Assembly: GCF_000315485.1 (NCBI RefSeq)
Contig: NZ_JH992945.1
Coordinates: 1-64,000, forward strand
Reading direction: 5' to 3'
DNA from: Bacteroides oleiciplenus YIT 12058
Lineage (GTDB): Bacteria; Bacteroidota; Bacteroidia; Bacteroidales; Bacteroidaceae
Length of the DNA stretch: 64,000 nucleotides
In this document: positions 63,393 through 64,000 of the stretch, piece after piece
Layout of the letters: the number at the start of each line of letters is the position of its first letter
Numbering within the stretch: position 1 is the first letter of the stretch
Position numbers and translations under genes: made by a program
Notes under the pieces: generated by a model
What the model saw: only the letters and a program-made list of their open reading frames with translations
Told to the model about the DNA's origin: nothing
The model's database searches: none

Positions 63393-64000
63393 GTTTTTTT
63401 TGTTTCTGTTTTAGTATCTTTGAACCATTGGAAACAACAACTACGTCAACCGTGTTATGTCCGGGGTGGTTGTGATTTGGTTTCATTTTAGTATCTTTGA
63501 TCCATTAGAAACAACGACAGTCGTATGAAGCACGCCGCCGTTTCCGTTGTGATTTGCAATTTCATCTTCTGTGAAAAAGTTGTGATTTGCTTTCATTTTA
63601 GTATCTTTGAACCATTAGAAACAACGGTCCTTCATCTCGTTCTGCGGTGCCCCGGGTTGTGATTTGCTTTCATTTTAGTATCTTTGAGCCATTAGAAACA
63701 ACGTATGCCAACCAATTCCCTAATGAATAATGGTTGTGATTTGCTTTCATTTTAGTATCTTTGAGCCATTAGAAGCAACCATAAAAGTATCGGGTTTTGA
63801 GTTATTATTGTTGTGATTTGCTTTCATTTTAGTATCTTTGAGCCATTAGAAGCAACCGAATGGAGATATTAAGAAGATGACAGATTGTTGTGATTTGCTT
63901 TCATTTTAGTATCTTTGAGCCATTAGAAGCAACATCCTCATGCGACTTATTCGGCTACATTAAGTTGTGATTTGCTTTCATTTTAGTATCTTTGAGCCAT
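63393..64000 (+). CRISPR. CRISPR array, type II-C-like, 47-bp repeats (cut by window edge)
   Basis: Repeats begin GTTGTGATTTGCTTTCATTT and end CCATTAGAAGCAAC, 47 nt, at 63393 (degenerate), 63470, 63580, 63657, 63734, 63811, 63888 and 63965 (cut at 64000). Spacers are all 30 nt except around a deleted unit at 63547-63579, where a 12-nt repeat remnant is followed by 21 nt. Consensus and length are those of Bacteroides type II-C arrays. cas9, cas1, cas2 and tracrRNA are not in the window and probably lie beyond its right edge. Confidence 0.97.

Overview
The window is chromosomal DNA of a gut Bacteroides-type bacterium (phylum Bacteroidota). The evidence is the 16S-tRNA-Ile-tRNA-Ala-23S operon, many promoters of the Bacteroides form TTG-N19-21-TAnnTTTG, fimbrillin/Mfa2 pilus genes, a fused bioB-bioA gene, a TonB-dependent receptor with a carboxypeptidase-like N-terminus, and a type II-C-like CRISPR array with 47-base repeats. 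The species cannot be named from what I can see.

Layout, left to right. 1-3.3 kb: an rRNA operon on the minus strand, driven by three tandem promoters about 180 bp apart. 3.3-8.5 kb: a compact module with amidase, 33-residue smalltalk protein, HU-like protein, DUF4248 protein, T7 gp4-like primase-helicase, DUF4373 protein and a small gene that appears to need a -1 frameshift. It looks like a phage-derived replication and lysis set without capsid or integrase genes. 8.8-15.7 kb: a fimbrial operon (DUF3575 protein, Rrf2-like regulator, Mfa2-like anchor, two fimbrillins, a large tip-like lipoprotein). Its promoter lies between perfect 16-bp inverted repeats that match the Bacteroides Mpi-type inversion core, so the operon is probably phase variable and is ON in this copy. 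15.9-17.7 kb: an AAA ATPase plus TOPRIM-like protein pair, a candidate defence module. 17.8-23.96 kb: a biotin operon (small FRKWSRK protein, bioBA fusion, bioF, bioG, bioC, bioD) closed by a strong palindrome. 24-32 kb: glycosyltransferase, LolC/E-like permease, aminotransferase, fucose-isomerase-like protein, and a sensor histidine kinase with a periplasmic binding domain.

32-53 kb: the dominant structure, seventeen genes on the minus strand that encode 14 FtsX/MacB-type permeases in seven alternating pairs of two subfamilies, with one ATPase, one membrane-fusion adaptor and one GIN-domain protein. They form two transcription units, adaptor plus three pairs and ATPase plus four pairs. Each unit is preceded by the same 33-bp motif and a sigma-54-like -24/-12 element, which would let a split exporter be switched on together.

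53-64 kb: an ACT-domain protein, an intergenic region with three blocks of 22-bp-period repeats, a LysM glucosaminidase, cytidine deaminase, an ABC-F protein behind an attenuator-like leader with a five-codon ORF, a TonB receptor, two adjacent LytS-type kinases (the first lacks its phospho-accepting histidine) with a LytTR regulator, a GNAT protein, and the CRISPR array, which runs off the right edge. Each CRISPR repeat contains a full Bacteroides promoter signature. No cas genes lie inside the window.
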